This document shows, in pieces, positions 51,691 through 62,798 of a stretch of DNA of 64,000 bases. Numbering within the stretch: the stretch's first letter is position 1; the number at the start of each line of letters is the position of its first letter. Position numbers and translations under genes: made by a program. The notes below the pieces were generated by a model that worked only from the letters and a program-made list of their open reading frames with translations, was not told the origin of the DNA and ran no database searches. Source of the DNA: Burkholderiaceae bacterium (GTDB lineage Bacteria > Pseudomonadota > Gammaproteobacteria > Burkholderiales > Burkholderiaceae_C); the NCBI GenBank assembly GCA_024235895.1, contig JACKLM010000009.1, positions 43,215 to 107,214 of the forward strand, read 5' to 3'.

Positions 51691-52797
51691 ATGGACCAGA
51701 CCCTCTACGACTACGACCGCCAGGATGCCCACGGCGCGACCAGCACCGCGCAGGCCTGGGCCCGTGTGCCGCCCGGGCTGCCGCCGGCCGAGCGTGCAGC
51801 GACTATCGATCGCATCCACGCCCAGCTCGTCGCGCAGGATGCGGTGCTGGTCGCGCACTACTACGTCGACGGCGATATCCAAGACCTGGCGCTGGCCAGC
51901 GGCGGCTGTGTGGCCGACTCGCTCGAGATGGCGCGCTTCGGGCGCGACCACCCGGCGCATACGCTGGTCGTGGCCGGCGTGCGATTCATGGGCGAGACGG
52001 CCAAGATCCTGTCGCCCGACAAGCGCGTGCTGATGCCGGACCTGGACGCCACCTGCTCGCTCGACCTGGGCTGCCCGGCCGACGAGTTCGCCGCCTTCTG
52101 CGACGCCCACCCCGACCGCAAGGTCGTCGTCTACGCCAACACCAGCGCTGCGGTCAAGGCGAGGGCCGACTGGATGGTGACCAGCTCCTGCGCGCTGGCG
52201 ATCGTCAACCACCTGAAGGACCAGGGCGAGAAGGTGCTGTGGGCGCCCGACCGCCATCTGGGCCGCTACATCCAGGAGCAGACCGGCGCCGACATGCTGC
52301 TGTGGAGCGGCGCCTGCATCGTACACGACGAGTTCAAGGCGCTGGAACTGGAGCTGCTGAAGAGCGAGCACCCCGGCGCCAAGGTGCTGGCGCACCCGGA
52401 GTCGCCCGACACCGTGCTGGCGCAGGCCGACCTGATCGGGTCGACGACGCAGATCCTGAAGGCCGTGCTGGAGGGCGACGCGAGCGAATACATCATCGCC
52501 ACCGACAAGGCGCTGATGCACCGCATCCGCCAGCTCGCGCCCGGCAAGACGCTGATCGAGGCGCCGACCGCCGGCCGCAGCGCGACCTGCAAGAGCTGCG
52601 CGCACTGCCCGTGGATGGCGATGAATGCGCTGCAGGGCGTGCTCGCCTGCCTGGAGCACGGGCACGGCGAGATCCACGTCCCCGAGCCGATCCGCAGCCA
52701 GGCGCATGGCTGCATCGCGCGCATGCTGGCCTTTACCGCGAACCATCCGGGCAGCCTGGCGCAGCCTGGGCTGGTGCCGCATCTGGGCGCGGCCTGA
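51691..52797 (+). CDS. nadA: Quinolinate synthase
   Basis: Condenses iminoaspartate with dihydroxyacetone phosphate to quinolinate, the second step of de novo NAD synthesis. The 368-residue product has the three cysteines that hold the 4Fe-4S centre: C-S-L-D-L-G-C-P-A near residue 112, the W-S-G-A-C-I-V-H segment near 210 and C-K-S-C-A-H-C-P-W-M near 300. V-A-H-Y-Y-V-D and V-G-V-R-F-M-G-E-T-A-K type motifs are intact. nadC follows 40 bp later and nadB lies convergent beyond comFB. Confidence 0.96.
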   Translation: MDQTLYDYDRQDAHGATSTAQAWARVPPGLPPAERAATIDRIHAQLVAQDAVLVAHYYVDGDIQDLALASGGCVADSLEMARFGRDHPAHTLVVAGVRFMGETAKILSPDKRVLMPDLDATCSLDLGCPADEFAAFCDAHPDRKVVVYANTSAAVKARADWMVTSSCALAIVNHLKDQGEKVLWAPDRHLGRYIQEQTGADMLLWSGACIVHDEFKALELELLKSEHPGAKVLAHPESPDTVLAQADLIGSTTQILKAVLEGDASEYIIATDKALMHRIRQLAPGKTLIEAPTAGRSATCKSCAHCPWMAMNALQGVLACLEHGHGEIHVPEPIRSQAHGCIARMLAFTANHPGSLAQPGLVPHLGAA

Positions 52798-52836
52798 TGC
52801 GCCCCCGCTCCTGACGAGAACCGGGGCGGCGCCCGC

Positions 52837-53703
52837 ATGTTCGAGTTCAACGAGACGCTGGACGAGGCCTGCGCGCGCAATATCGGCGAGGCGCTGGCCG
52901 AGGATATCGGCCGCGGCGACTGGACCGCGCTGCTCGTCCCGGGCGGCCAGCGCGTTCGCGCGCGCGTGATCGCACGCGAGCGCGCGGTGCTTTGCGGCCG
53001 CGCCTGGTTCGACGGCTGCGTCAGGCGGCTGGACCCGTCAGCGCGACTCGACTGGGCGCTGGACGACGGCGCGTGGCTGGAGCCCGACGCCGGTGTCGTC
53101 GCGATCGAGTCCGATGCGCGCGCGCTGTTGTCGGCGGAGCGCCCGGCGCTCAACTTCCTTCAGCTGCTCAGTGGCACGGCGACGATCGCGCGCGCGCATG
53201 TCGATGCGATCGCCGGCGCGTCGCCGAATCCGCGCGGCTGCGCGGTGCTCGACACGCGCAAGACCATTCCGGGGCTGAGGCTGGCGCAGAAATATGCGGT
53301 GCGCGTCGGCGGCGGATCCAACCAGCGGCTGGCGCTGTACGACGGCATCCTGATCAAGGAAAACCACATCGCCGCCGCCGGCGGCATCCCGCAGGTGCTG
53401 GCGGCCGCGCGCGCGCTCGACGCCGGCGTCTCGATCCAGATCGAGGTCGAGTCGCTGGCGCAGTTGCGCCAGGCGCTGGACCACGGCGCCGCGAGCGTGC
53501 TGCTGGACAACTTCGACCTGCCGCGCATGCGCGAGGCGGTGGCGATCAACGCCGGGCGCGCGCTGCTGGAAGTCTCCGGCAGCGTCAGGCTCGACCAGAT
53601 GCGCGAGATCGCCGCCACCGGCGTCGACCGCATCTCGGTCGGCCGGCTGACCAAGGACGTGCGGGCGGTGGACTTCTCGCTGCGCGTGCTCGGGCCGGCC
53701 TGA
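52837..53703 (+). CDS. nadC: Nicotinate-nucleotide pyrophosphorylase (quinolinate phosphoribosyltransferase)
   Basis: Converts quinolinate and PRPP to nicotinate mononucleotide, the third step of de novo NAD synthesis. A 288-residue protein of the usual length. Recognisable features are E-D-I-G-R-G-D-W-T near residue 22, N-F-L-Q-L-L-S-G-T-A-T near 107, L-D-T-R-K-T-I-P-G-L-R near 140, R-V-G-G-G-S-N-Q-R near 157, L-I-K-E-N-H-I near 173 and the E-V-S-G-S-V phosphate site near 248. It forms an operon with nadA. Confidence 0.96.
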   Translation: MFEFNETLDEACARNIGEALAEDIGRGDWTALLVPGGQRVRARVIARERAVLCGRAWFDGCVRRLDPSARLDWALDDGAWLEPDAGVVAIESDARALLSAERPALNFLQLLSGTATIARAHVDAIAGASPNPRGCAVLDTRKTIPGLRLAQKYAVRVGGGSNQRLALYDGILIKENHIAAAGGIPQVLAAARALDAGVSIQIEVESLAQLRQALDHGAASVLLDNFDLPRMREAVAINAGRALLEVSGSVRLDQMREIAATGVDRISVGRLTKDVRAVDFSLRVLGPA

Positions 53704-53821
53704 GCGCCTTGTCGTGTCAGCCCGTCTTCAGTGCAGGACGCGGCGGCCGATAAGCCCTGGAGCGCGTCGCGCCGGGTCGCCTGGCGCGCCAGCAACGCAT
53801 TTCAAACACCAGGTGCGACCG

Positions 53822-54112
53822 ATGAGCATCGACTTCGAATCCATTCACAACCACAACGAGCAGGCCGTCCTGGACACGGTCCAGGCACGAGCGCCACGCT
53901 TCCCGGCGCTGGCGAACAATGCCGATCTACTCGCCGACGTCGCCTGCGTCGCGCTCAATCGCCTGCCGCCGCGCTACATCCGGCACCGGGTCGACATGGC
54001 CTTCTACGAGAGCGAGGGCGAAAGGCAGTCGACGCAGCGGGCAGTCGAGGAGGCGGTCGAGCGGGCGTTCGCCTTCGTGCAGGCCAGGGTGGCGATGCGC
54101 GCTCGCGCCTGA
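53822..54112 (+). CDS. Late competence protein ComFB homologue
   Basis: A 96-residue protein of the ComFB family: S-I-D-F-E-S-I-H-N-H-N-E, L-A-D-V-A-C-V-A-L-N-R-L-P-P-R-Y-I-R-H-x-V-D-M and F-Y-E-S match. ComFB domains are small helical proteins; cyanobacterial and other homologues have been reported to bind cyclic di-nucleotides. It lies 118 bp after nadC on the same strand and ends 18 bp before the convergent nadB stop. Its position in the NAD synthesis locus is unusual, and any link between them is inference. Confidence 0.85.
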   Translation: MSIDFESIHNHNEQAVLDTVQARAPRFPALANNADLLADVACVALNRLPPRYIRHRVDMAFYESEGERQSTQRAVEEAVERAFAFVQARVAMRARA

Positions 54113-54130
54113 GGTATCCGCCGACGCTTC

Positions 54131-55777
54131 TCACCGGCCGGGGCGCGCGCTTCGGGCCTCGCGCGTCAGCACGGTCGGGAAGCTTACCGGCAGCGCGGCG
54201 GGGAAGTCGCGGCTGAAATGCAGCCCGCGGCTTTCGTGGCGGCGCAGTGCCGATCGCACGATCAGCTCGGCGCAGACGACCAGGTTGCGCAACTCCAGCA
54301 GGTCGCGGGTGACACGGAAGTTCGCGTAATAGTCGTCGATCTCGCCGCGCAGCAGCTTGATGCGGTGCAGCGCGCGCTCGAGCCGGCGTGTCGTGCGGAC
54401 GATACCGACGTAGTTCCACATCACCAGCCTGAGCTCGTCCCAGTTGTGCGAGATCACCACCTGCTCGTCGGCGTCCTCGACCTGGCTCTCGTCCCAGGGC
54501 GGCACTGCCTCAGTCGCGGCTGCGGCGCTGGCCACGATGCGCTCGGCGCAGCCGCGGCCCATGACGACGCACTCGAGCAGCGAGTTGCTCGCCAGCCGGT
54601 TGGCGCCGTGCAGTCCGGTGTAGGTCGCCTCGCCGACCGCGTACAGCCCGGGCAGGTCGGTGCGGCCCTCGTGGTCGGTCACCACGCCTCCGCAGGTGTA
54701 GTGGGCCGCCGGAACGACCGGGATCGGCTGGCGCACGATGTCGATGCCAAGCTGCAGGCAGCGCGCGTGGATGGTCGGGAAGTGCGCCGTCAGGAAGGCC
54801 TCGCCCTTGTCGGCGACGATAGGCCTGGCATCGAGCCAGACGTGGTCGATGCCGTGCTTTTTCATCTCGAAGTCGATCGCGCGCGCGACGATGTCGCGCG
54901 GCGCGAGTTCGGCGCGCGCGTCGTGCGCAGGCATGAAGCGCTCGCCGACCTCGTGCCCGTTGACGGGCAGGTGCAGCGTCGCGCCCTCGCCGCGCAACGC
55001 CTCGGTGATCAGGAAGCTGCGCTCCTGAGGGTGGTACAGGCAGGTCGGGTGGAACTGGATGAACTCCATGTTGCCGACCCGGCATCCGGCGCGCCACGCC
55101 ATCGCGATGCCGTCGCCGGTGGCGGTATCGGGGTTGCTGGTATAGCGGTAGACCTTGCCGACGCCGCCGGTGGCGAGGACGACGGCGTCGGTCGCGATCG
55201 CCTCGACGCGGCCGCGCGCGATGTCCAGCGCATAGACGCCGTAGCAGCGCGGCGACTCGTCGCGCCGCAGGTGGCGCGAGCCGACCACGTCCACCGCCAT
55301 CCAGCGCTCGCGCAGCTCGATGTTCGGGTGTGCGAGCGCGCGCGCCAGCAGCGCATCCTGGATCGCACGCCCGGTGGCGTCGGCCGCGTGCGCGATGCGA
55401 CGCACGGCGTGCCCGCCCTCACGCGTCAGGTGCAGCCCGAGCGGGCCGGTGGGGTCACTCGAGAACGGAACGCCTGCCTGGACCAGCCATTCGATCGCTG
55501 CCGCGCTGTGCCGGGCGACGAAGCGCGCCGTGTCCTCGTCGACGATCCCGGCCCCCGCGTCCTGGGTGTCGCGCACGTGCGACTCGACGCTGTCGTCGGC
55601 GCCGAGCACGCCGACGATGCCGCCTTGCGCCCACGCGGTCGCGCCTTCGTCCAGGCCGCGCTTGGCCAGCACGATCACGCGTCGGCGCGACGCCGCCGCC
55701 TCCAACGCCACCGTCAGCCCCGCCAGGCCGGCGCCGACCACGACCACCGGTGGGCCGGCCTCGCGCTGATCGTTCAT
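54131..55777 (-). CDS. nadB: L-aspartate oxidase
   Basis: Oxidises L-aspartate to iminoaspartate, the first step of de novo NAD synthesis, using FAD. The 548-residue product has the FAD motif V-V-V-V-G-A-G-L-A-G-L near residue 12, the active-site R-E-G-G-H-A-V-R-R-I near 115, H-P-T-C-L-Y near 245 and the G-A-N-R-L-A-S-N-S-L-L-E segment near 395. Long C-terminal helices are typical. GGGGGGAGCG precedes the ATG at 55777. It converges on nadA-nadC-comFB, so all three NAD genes sit within 4 kb but are not one operon. Confidence 0.96.
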   Translation of the reverse strand: MNDQREAGPPVVVVGAGLAGLTVALEAAASRRRVIVLAKRGLDEGATAWAQGGIVGVLGADDSVESHVRDTQDAGAGIVDEDTARFVARHSAAAIEWLVQAGVPFSSDPTGPLGLHLTREGGHAVRRIAHAADATGRAIQDALLARALAHPNIELRERWMAVDVVGSRHLRRDESPRCYGVYALDIARGRVEAIATDAVVLATGGVGKVYRYTSNPDTATGDGIAMAWRAGCRVGNMEFIQFHPTCLYHPQERSFLITEALRGEGATLHLPVNGHEVGERFMPAHDARAELAPRDIVARAIDFEMKKHGIDHVWLDARPIVADKGEAFLTAHFPTIHARCLQLGIDIVRQPIPVVPAAHYTCGGVVTDHEGRTDLPGLYAVGEATYTGLHGANRLASNSLLECVVMGRGCAERIVASAAAATEAVPPWDESQVEDADEQVVISHNWDELRLVMWNYVGIVRTTRRLERALHRIKLLRGEIDDYYANFRVTRDLLELRNLVVCAELIVRSALRRHESRGLHFSRDFPAALPVSFPTVLTREARSARPGR

Positions 55778-55913
55778 CGCTCCCCCCACGTCACCACCTC
55801 GGCCTAAGGCCTGCTGCGCCATGGATTCTAGAAGCGACACGTTGGTGCGTACTGGGGCTGAAAGGGCGGGCCCGCGAAGCCCTGCCGCGGGCGACAGGTC
55901 CGGGCCCGAGGAC

Positions 55914-57326
55914 ATGGCGGCGCCCTTGCGAAGCTTCGACGCACCGAAGACCCAGATCCTGCCCGCCCGCTGCGGCCATCTCGGGGAGGCCGGCGACGAG
56001 ATCGGCCAAAGGCTGGGCCCCGACAGGCTGGAGCTGTTCGTCGCGGCCGACGCGGCCCAGGCGATGCAGGAGCAGATCGATCACCATGCGCCGGAGTACA
56101 TCGCCGTGCACGACCTCGGCGGCAGCGGTGGACTGCGCCTTCTCGCGGCGATCGGCGCCGCGCGCCGTACACCCCTGCAGCAGCTGGCGATCCGCCGCCA
56201 GGGCCATGGCATGGCGCTGGCGACACTGCGATTCGTCGAGCTCGAGAGCCGGGGCAGGCGGCGGCTGCGCCTGTACAGCACCGACATCGACGCCGACTCG
56301 CAGTCGCGCCGGCAGCTCGCCCGCGTGCTGATGGGCCACGCGAGGCTGGCCGTGATGTTGGTCGGCGAGCTCCCCGCTCACGCGCTCGACACCGCCCTGG
56401 CGCCCTGGCGCGAGACGCTCCAGGCGGACTGCTGGGCCAACCGTGATCTGCTCCTGCTGCCACGGTCGGCGGCGTCCAGGCTCGGAGAGCATGCCGCACG
56501 GCTCGCTGGCGACAGCCAGGTCCATGTCGTTGTCTCGGCAGCGGCCACGCAGCCGAACGAGATATGGACCTTGATCGCCGGGGCTTGGAATCGTGTACGC
56601 AGCGCGCGCCGACAGGCTGCCGCCGCGGTCGCCTTGCCGCGCGAGGCGGCCGAGGGCCCGGCTGCGGGAACGGCTGCCGCGACCTGCGCCACCGCGTGCG
56701 AGACGGCTGCACCGTCCGCGCCGGTCGTGAGACCGGAGCCCGCACCGATCGATGACGCCGCGCCGCTGATCGGGCGCATCATGTCGCTTGGCCTCGTGCG
56801 CGAGCTCGAGGGGCTCGCCGAGGCACCACGACCCGACGATGTCCGCACCGAAGACCGGTCCGTGCCGCCGGCGGACGATCGGTCGGGCAGCGTGGGGGCG
56901 GCACCGGCCGAGCCGCGCCGCGCCACCATCCCCGGGGCCGACCTTCCACGGCGCAGTCTGTACGAGCGCTACCTGCGCGCGTGCGAACCGATCAAGGGCT
57001 TGATCAGCGCGTGCATCTTCGAGGTGCGCGGCGGGCAGTGCCTGGCGCACGTCGGCGGGCGACCAGGCCCGCAGGTGTTGACGGCGCAGGGAATGCGGTT
57101 GAGCGCGACGCTGGCCGACGCCGGCTACGCGCTGGGGCTCGGTGCCTCGCAGCCGGGCGCCACGATCACGCTGCCGCAGCATCACCTGCTGCTGCATCCT
57201 TTGCCCGGCCACCCCGGCGTGGTGATGCACGCGGTGCTGGACGGCAGCATCGCCGACCCGACGCTCGCCCAGCTTCGGATACGGCTGGTCGACGGCCACG
57301 TCCTCGGGCCCGACAAGATCGGCTGA
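55914..57326 (+). CDS. Uncharacterised protein with roadblock/LC7-like C-terminus
   Basis: About 470 residues, not recognised. The N-terminal third (A-P-L-R-S-F-D-A-P-K-T-Q-I-L-P-A-R-C-G-H) leads into alternating strands and helices without a motif I know. Residues about 260-370 are Ala/Pro/Asp-rich and probably disordered. The last 110 residues (A-C-E-P-I-K-G-L-I-S-A-C-I-F-E-V-R-G-G-Q-C-L-A-H) resemble a roadblock/LC7 fold, which in bacteria partners MglA-type GTPases. The start is uncertain: an ATG at 55821 would add 31 residues of poor quality. It lies between nadB and clpB, both on the other strand. Confidence 0.6.
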   Translation: MAAPLRSFDAPKTQILPARCGHLGEAGDEIGQRLGPDRLELFVAADAAQAMQEQIDHHAPEYIAVHDLGGSGGLRLLAAIGAARRTPLQQLAIRRQGHGMALATLRFVELESRGRRRLRLYSTDIDADSQSRRQLARVLMGHARLAVMLVGELPAHALDTALAPWRETLQADCWANRDLLLLPRSAASRLGEHAARLAGDSQVHVVVSAAATQPNEIWTLIAGAWNRVRSARRQAAAAVALPREAAEGPAAGTAAATCATACETAAPSAPVVRPEPAPIDDAAPLIGRIMSLGLVRELEGLAEAPRPDDVRTEDRSVPPADDRSGSVGAAPAEPRRATIPGADLPRRSLYERYLRACEPIKGLISACIFEVRGGQCLAHVGGRPGPQVLTAQGMRLSATLADAGYALGLGASQPGATITLPQHHLLLHPLPGHPGVVMHAVLDGSIADPTLAQLRIRLVDGHVLGPDKIG

Positions 57327-57363
57327 TCCGTTCGAGTCCCGGACCGCATCGGCGATCGGGCAC

Positions 57364-57399
57364 GGCCGCTTCTCGCCAGCAGGCTGACGCGAAGCGGCC
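57364..57399. terminator. Bidirectional stem-loop between convergent genes
   Basis: GGCCGCTTC (57364-57372) pairs perfectly with GAAGCGGCC (57391-57399) around an 18-base loop. It lies in the 91-bp gap between the roadblock-like gene and the clpB stop and is suited to ending transcription from both sides. Confidence 0.5.
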
Positions 57400-57417
57400 A
57401 ACTCGAAACGACCGGCG

Positions 57418-60012
<2,595 letters not shown>

Positions 60013-60035
60013 CGGTGCATCCTCCGTTGCGAGGC

Positions 60036-60064
60036 ATCTGGGGCGGTCGCGGGCCGTTTTCAAG
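60036..60064 (-). promoter_or_regulatory. Candidate sigma-32 heat-shock promoter for clpB
   Basis: Reading leftwards, CTTGAAAA (60064-60057) is followed by 13 bases and then CCCCAGAT (60043-60036), close to the sigma-32 consensus CTTGAA...CCCCAT-T. The start codon is about 24 bp beyond the -10 element, which gives a short leader. Confidence 0.65.
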
Positions 60065-60084
60065 GCCGCCTGCGCCGGCGGTGC

Positions 60085-60624
60085 TCAGAGCCGGTCGCCC
60101 AGGAGGTGGTAGTGCCCGGCGTGGAAGAGCAGCGGCGCGGCGGCCGATCCGGCTGCGTGCAGCACGCGGCCGATGAACAGGATGTGGTCGCCCGCGGCCT
60201 GATGCAACGTGCGTTCGCACTCGAAGACCGCGGCGGCGCCGGCGAGCACCGGCACCCCGCCGGCGCCGTCATGCCAGTCACCGTGCGCGAAGCGGTCGGC
60301 AATCGGTGAGGCGAACCGGTGCGACAGCTCGATCTGCGACGCTGCGAGCACGTTGACGGCGAAGTGCCGGGCCGCGACGAAGGCCGGCAGGCAGGGGCTG
60401 ACCTGGCGCAACGACCACAGCACGAGCGGCGGCTCCAGCGACAGCGCGTTGAAGGAATTGGCCGTCAGGCCCACGCGCTGCCCTTCGGCGTCGATGCAGG
60501 TCACGATCGTGACCCCGGTGGCGAAGCGGCCGAGGACCTTGCGCATGGCCAGCGGGTCGGGCTCCCGGCCCGGGCCGGACGCCGAGGCCGCCACCGCCGG
60601 GTCGGCTTCGCCTGCGATCGCCAT
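60085..60624 (-). CDS. Flavin reductase family protein
   Basis: A 179-residue FMN-binding split-barrel protein. The segment V-L-G-R-F-A-T-G-V-T-I-V-T (near residue 26) and L-T-A-N-S-F-N-A-L-S-L-E-P-P-L-V-L-W-S-L are typical of HpaC-type flavin reductases that supply reduced FMN to monooxygenases; H-F-A-V-N-V-L-A and the late D-H-I-L-F-I-G-R-V are further matches. The ATG at 60624 follows the moaE stop by 17 bp and has a weak ribosome site; a GTG at 60645 is possible. No partner monooxygenase is nearby. Confidence 0.85.
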   Translation of the reverse strand: MAIAGEADPAVAASASGPGREPDPLAMRKVLGRFATGVTIVTCIDAEGQRVGLTANSFNALSLEPPLVLWSLRQVSPCLPAFVAARHFAVNVLAASQIELSHRFASPIADRFAHGDWHDGAGGVPVLAGAAAVFECERTLHQAAGDHILFIGRVLHAAGSAAAPLLFHAGHYHLLGDRL

Positions 60625-60641
60625 TGCCCTCCGGGCCGCGG

Positions 60642-61160
60642 TCACGGTGTCCCGCTGCCTGGCCCGGCATTGCCGGCGGCGATGCCCCAGCGCGCCAGCG
60701 CCTCGTCGTCGGCCACCCGGGCGTCGACCCAACCCGCGCCTTCGGGGGTCGTCTCCTTCTTCCAGAACGGTGCCTGCGTCTTCAGGTAGTCGATCAGGAA
60801 CTCGCAGGCCTGGAAGGCCTGGCCACGGTGCGCCGAGGCGACGACGACGAGGACGATCTGTTCCAGCGGCTGCAGAGGACCGACGCGGTGGACGACGCGC
60901 GCGGCGCGGATGTCGAAACGCCGCATCGCCTCGTCGATCATCGACTCGATCGCGCGCTCGGTCATGCCGGGGTAGTGCTCGAGCTCCATCGTCTCGACGC
61001 GGTCGGCGGCCGACGGTGCGGCGCTGCCGTGGCGATCGCGCACGGTGCCGACGAATCCCACGACCGCGCCGACGCCGGCGTCGCCGGCGCGCAGCGACGC
61101 GGCCTCGGCCGCGAGGTCGAAATCCGCGGTCTGGATGCGCACGCGTGGCGGGGTCGGCAT
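60642..61160 (-). CDS. moaE: Molybdopterin synthase catalytic subunit MoaE
   Basis: Adds sulfur to precursor Z (cPMP) to make molybdopterin, using the MoaD thiocarboxylate. A 172-residue protein with V-G-A-V-V-G-F-V-G-T-V-R-D near residue 35, L-E-L-E-H-Y-P-G-M-T near 60, H-R-V-G near 92 and the catalytic K-T-Q-A-P-F-W-K-K-E near 135. The ATG at 61160 is chosen because the frame above it belongs to moaD in another register. It lies 17 bp after moaD. Confidence 0.95.
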   Translation of the reverse strand: MPTPPRVRIQTADFDLAAEAASLRAGDAGVGAVVGFVGTVRDRHGSAAPSAADRVETMELEHYPGMTERAIESMIDEAMRRFDIRAARVVHRVGPLQPLEQIVLVVVASAHRGQAFQACEFLIDYLKTQAPFWKKETTPEGAGWVDARVADDEALARWGIAAGNAGPGSGTP

Positions 61161-61177
61161 GCCGTGGACCGGGTCGG

Positions 61178-61438
61178 TCAGCCGCCGGTTACCGGCGGGA
61201 AGAAGGCGACCTCGGCGCCGTCGTGCACCGGGGTCGACTCGTCGCGCATCGTCTGGTCCAGCGCGCAGCGCAGCGCGCGCGGCCGCGCCAGCGCCTGGGC
61301 ATGCCGGCCGCCACGCGCCGCGAGGTGGTCGCGCAGCGCCCCGAGCGTGGGTGGCTGCGGCGGGTCCGCCCATTCGAAGGTCTCGCCGGCGCCCAGCGCC
61401 TCGCGCAGCGAGGCGAAATAGCGAAGCTGGATCCTCAT
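61178..61438 (-). CDS. moaD: Molybdopterin synthase sulfur carrier MoaD
   Basis: An 86-residue ubiquitin-like protein that carries sulfur on its C-terminal Gly-Gly, which is present (P-P-V-T-G-G). The N-terminus M-R-I-Q-L-R-Y-F-A-S-L-R-E is typical. It is slightly longer than the 81 residues of E. coli MoaD because of a loop rich in Ala and Arg. It sits between moeA and moaE on the same strand. Confidence 0.93.
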   Translation of the reverse strand: MRIQLRYFASLREALGAGETFEWADPPQPPTLGALRDHLAARGGRHAQALARPRALRCALDQTMRDESTPVHDGAEVAFFPPVTGG

Positions 61439-61490
61439 GCTGCGATCATCGTCCGTTCATCATCGCGGCGCACGCAAAGCCACGACGCGA

Positions 61491-62798
61491 TCAGCGCCCG
61501 ACCAGCTCGTGCAGCGGCAGGAAGCGCACCGCGTCGCCGGCCTTCACCGCCTGGCCGGCCGGCAGGTCGACCAGGCCATCGGCCCAGACGGTCGAGGTCA
61601 GCACGCCCGAGCTCTGGTTGGGGTACAGGTCCAGCCCACCGCCGTCGTTCAGGCGCACGCGCAGGAATTCCCGCCTGCGGTCAGGCCGCGGCCAGTCGAA
61701 GTCGGCGCGCAGCGTGTAGGCCTGAGGCGCCGGGTTGGGCATGCCCTGGATCGCGCGCAGCACCGGCGCGACGGCGACGAGAAAGGTCACGAAGCTCGAC
61801 ACCGGGTTGCCCGGGAGCCCCATGAAGATCGCGCCCGCGTCGGCGCGAGCGTCGCCGCCCGCACCGCGCCGCACGCGGCCGAAGGCCAGCGGCTTGCCCG
61901 GCTTCATCGCGATCTGCCAAAGCGTCAGCTCGCCCTCGGCCTGCACCGCCGGGCGCAGGTGATCCTCCTCGCCGACCGAGACCCCGCCCGAGGTCAGGAT
62001 CAGATCGGCGTCGGCGGCCGCAAGCCGCAGCGCCTCGCGCGTGGCGTCGAGCCGGTCGGGGACGATGCCCAGGTCGATCGCCTCGCAGCCCGCGGCCTGC
62101 AGCAGCCCGCGCAGCGTGAAGCGGTTGCTGTTGTAGATCGCGCCCGGCGGCAGCGGGTCGCCTGGCATCACGAGCTCGTCACCGGTCGAGAAGACGGCCA
62201 CGCGCGGGCGACGCAGCACGGTCAGCGTCGCCGCGCCGACCGACGCCGCCATGCCCAGCGCCTGCGGCGTCAGCCGGGTACCCGCCTTCAGCACGACGGC
62301 ACCCCGCTGCACGTCCTCGCCGCGCAGGCGCACCCACTGGCCCGCCTGCGCAAGGGTATTCACCCGCACCCGGCCCAGGCCCGTGCCGGCGGGGTCGGCG
62401 ATCGCCTCGCACTGCTCCTGCATGACCACCGCATCGGCGCCAGGCGGGACCTGCGCGCCGGTGAAGATGCGCGCGGCCGTCCCCGGCGCGAGCGCTTCGC
62501 CGACCTTGCCGGCCGGGATGCGCTGCGCCACCGGCAGCACGGTGCCGACCACGCGCACGTCGGCCGCGCGAACCGCGTAGCCGTCCATCGAGGTGTTGTC
62601 GGCCGGCGGCACGTCGAGCTGCGAGCGAACGTCGGCCGCCAGCACCCGGCCCAGCGCGTCGAAGCTGCCGACGGTCTCCGTTCGCGCGATGCGGTGCGCC
62701 GCGGCGCCGCCGAGCAGCCGCGCCAGCGCCTCGTCCAGGCTCAGCAGCGGCGGCCTGGCGGCGGGGGACGGTGCAGGGGGTGGCGTCGGCTCAGCCAT
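61491..62798 (-). CDS. moeA: Molybdopterin molybdotransferase MoeA
   Basis: Inserts molybdate into molybdopterin-AMP. The 435-residue product has A-D-N-T-S-M-D-G-Y-A-V-R near residue 75, I-F-T-G-A-Q-V-P-P-G-A-D-A-V-V near 120, the MoCF-binding core V-A-V-F-S-T-G-D-E-L near 200, I-L-T-S-G-G-V-S-V-G near 275, and L-P-G-N-P-V-S-S near 340. The first 20 residues are Pro/Ala-rich. Its start overlaps the thrC stop by 8 bp. Confidence 0.95.
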   Translation of the reverse strand: MAEPTPPPAPSPAARPPLLSLDEALARLLGGAAAHRIARTETVGSFDALGRVLAADVRSQLDVPPADNTSMDGYAVRAADVRVVGTVLPVAQRIPAGKVGEALAPGTAARIFTGAQVPPGADAVVMQEQCEAIADPAGTGLGRVRVNTLAQAGQWVRLRGEDVQRGAVVLKAGTRLTPQALGMAASVGAATLTVLRRPRVAVFSTGDELVMPGDPLPPGAIYNSNRFTLRGLLQAAGCEAIDLGIVPDRLDATREALRLAAADADLILTSGGVSVGEEDHLRPAVQAEGELTLWQIAMKPGKPLAFGRVRRGAGGDARADAGAIFMGLPGNPVSSFVTFLVAVAPVLRAIQGMPNPAPQAYTLRADFDWPRPDRRREFLRVRLNDGGGLDLYPNQSSGVLTSTVWADGLVDLPAGQAVKAGDAVRFLPLHELVGR

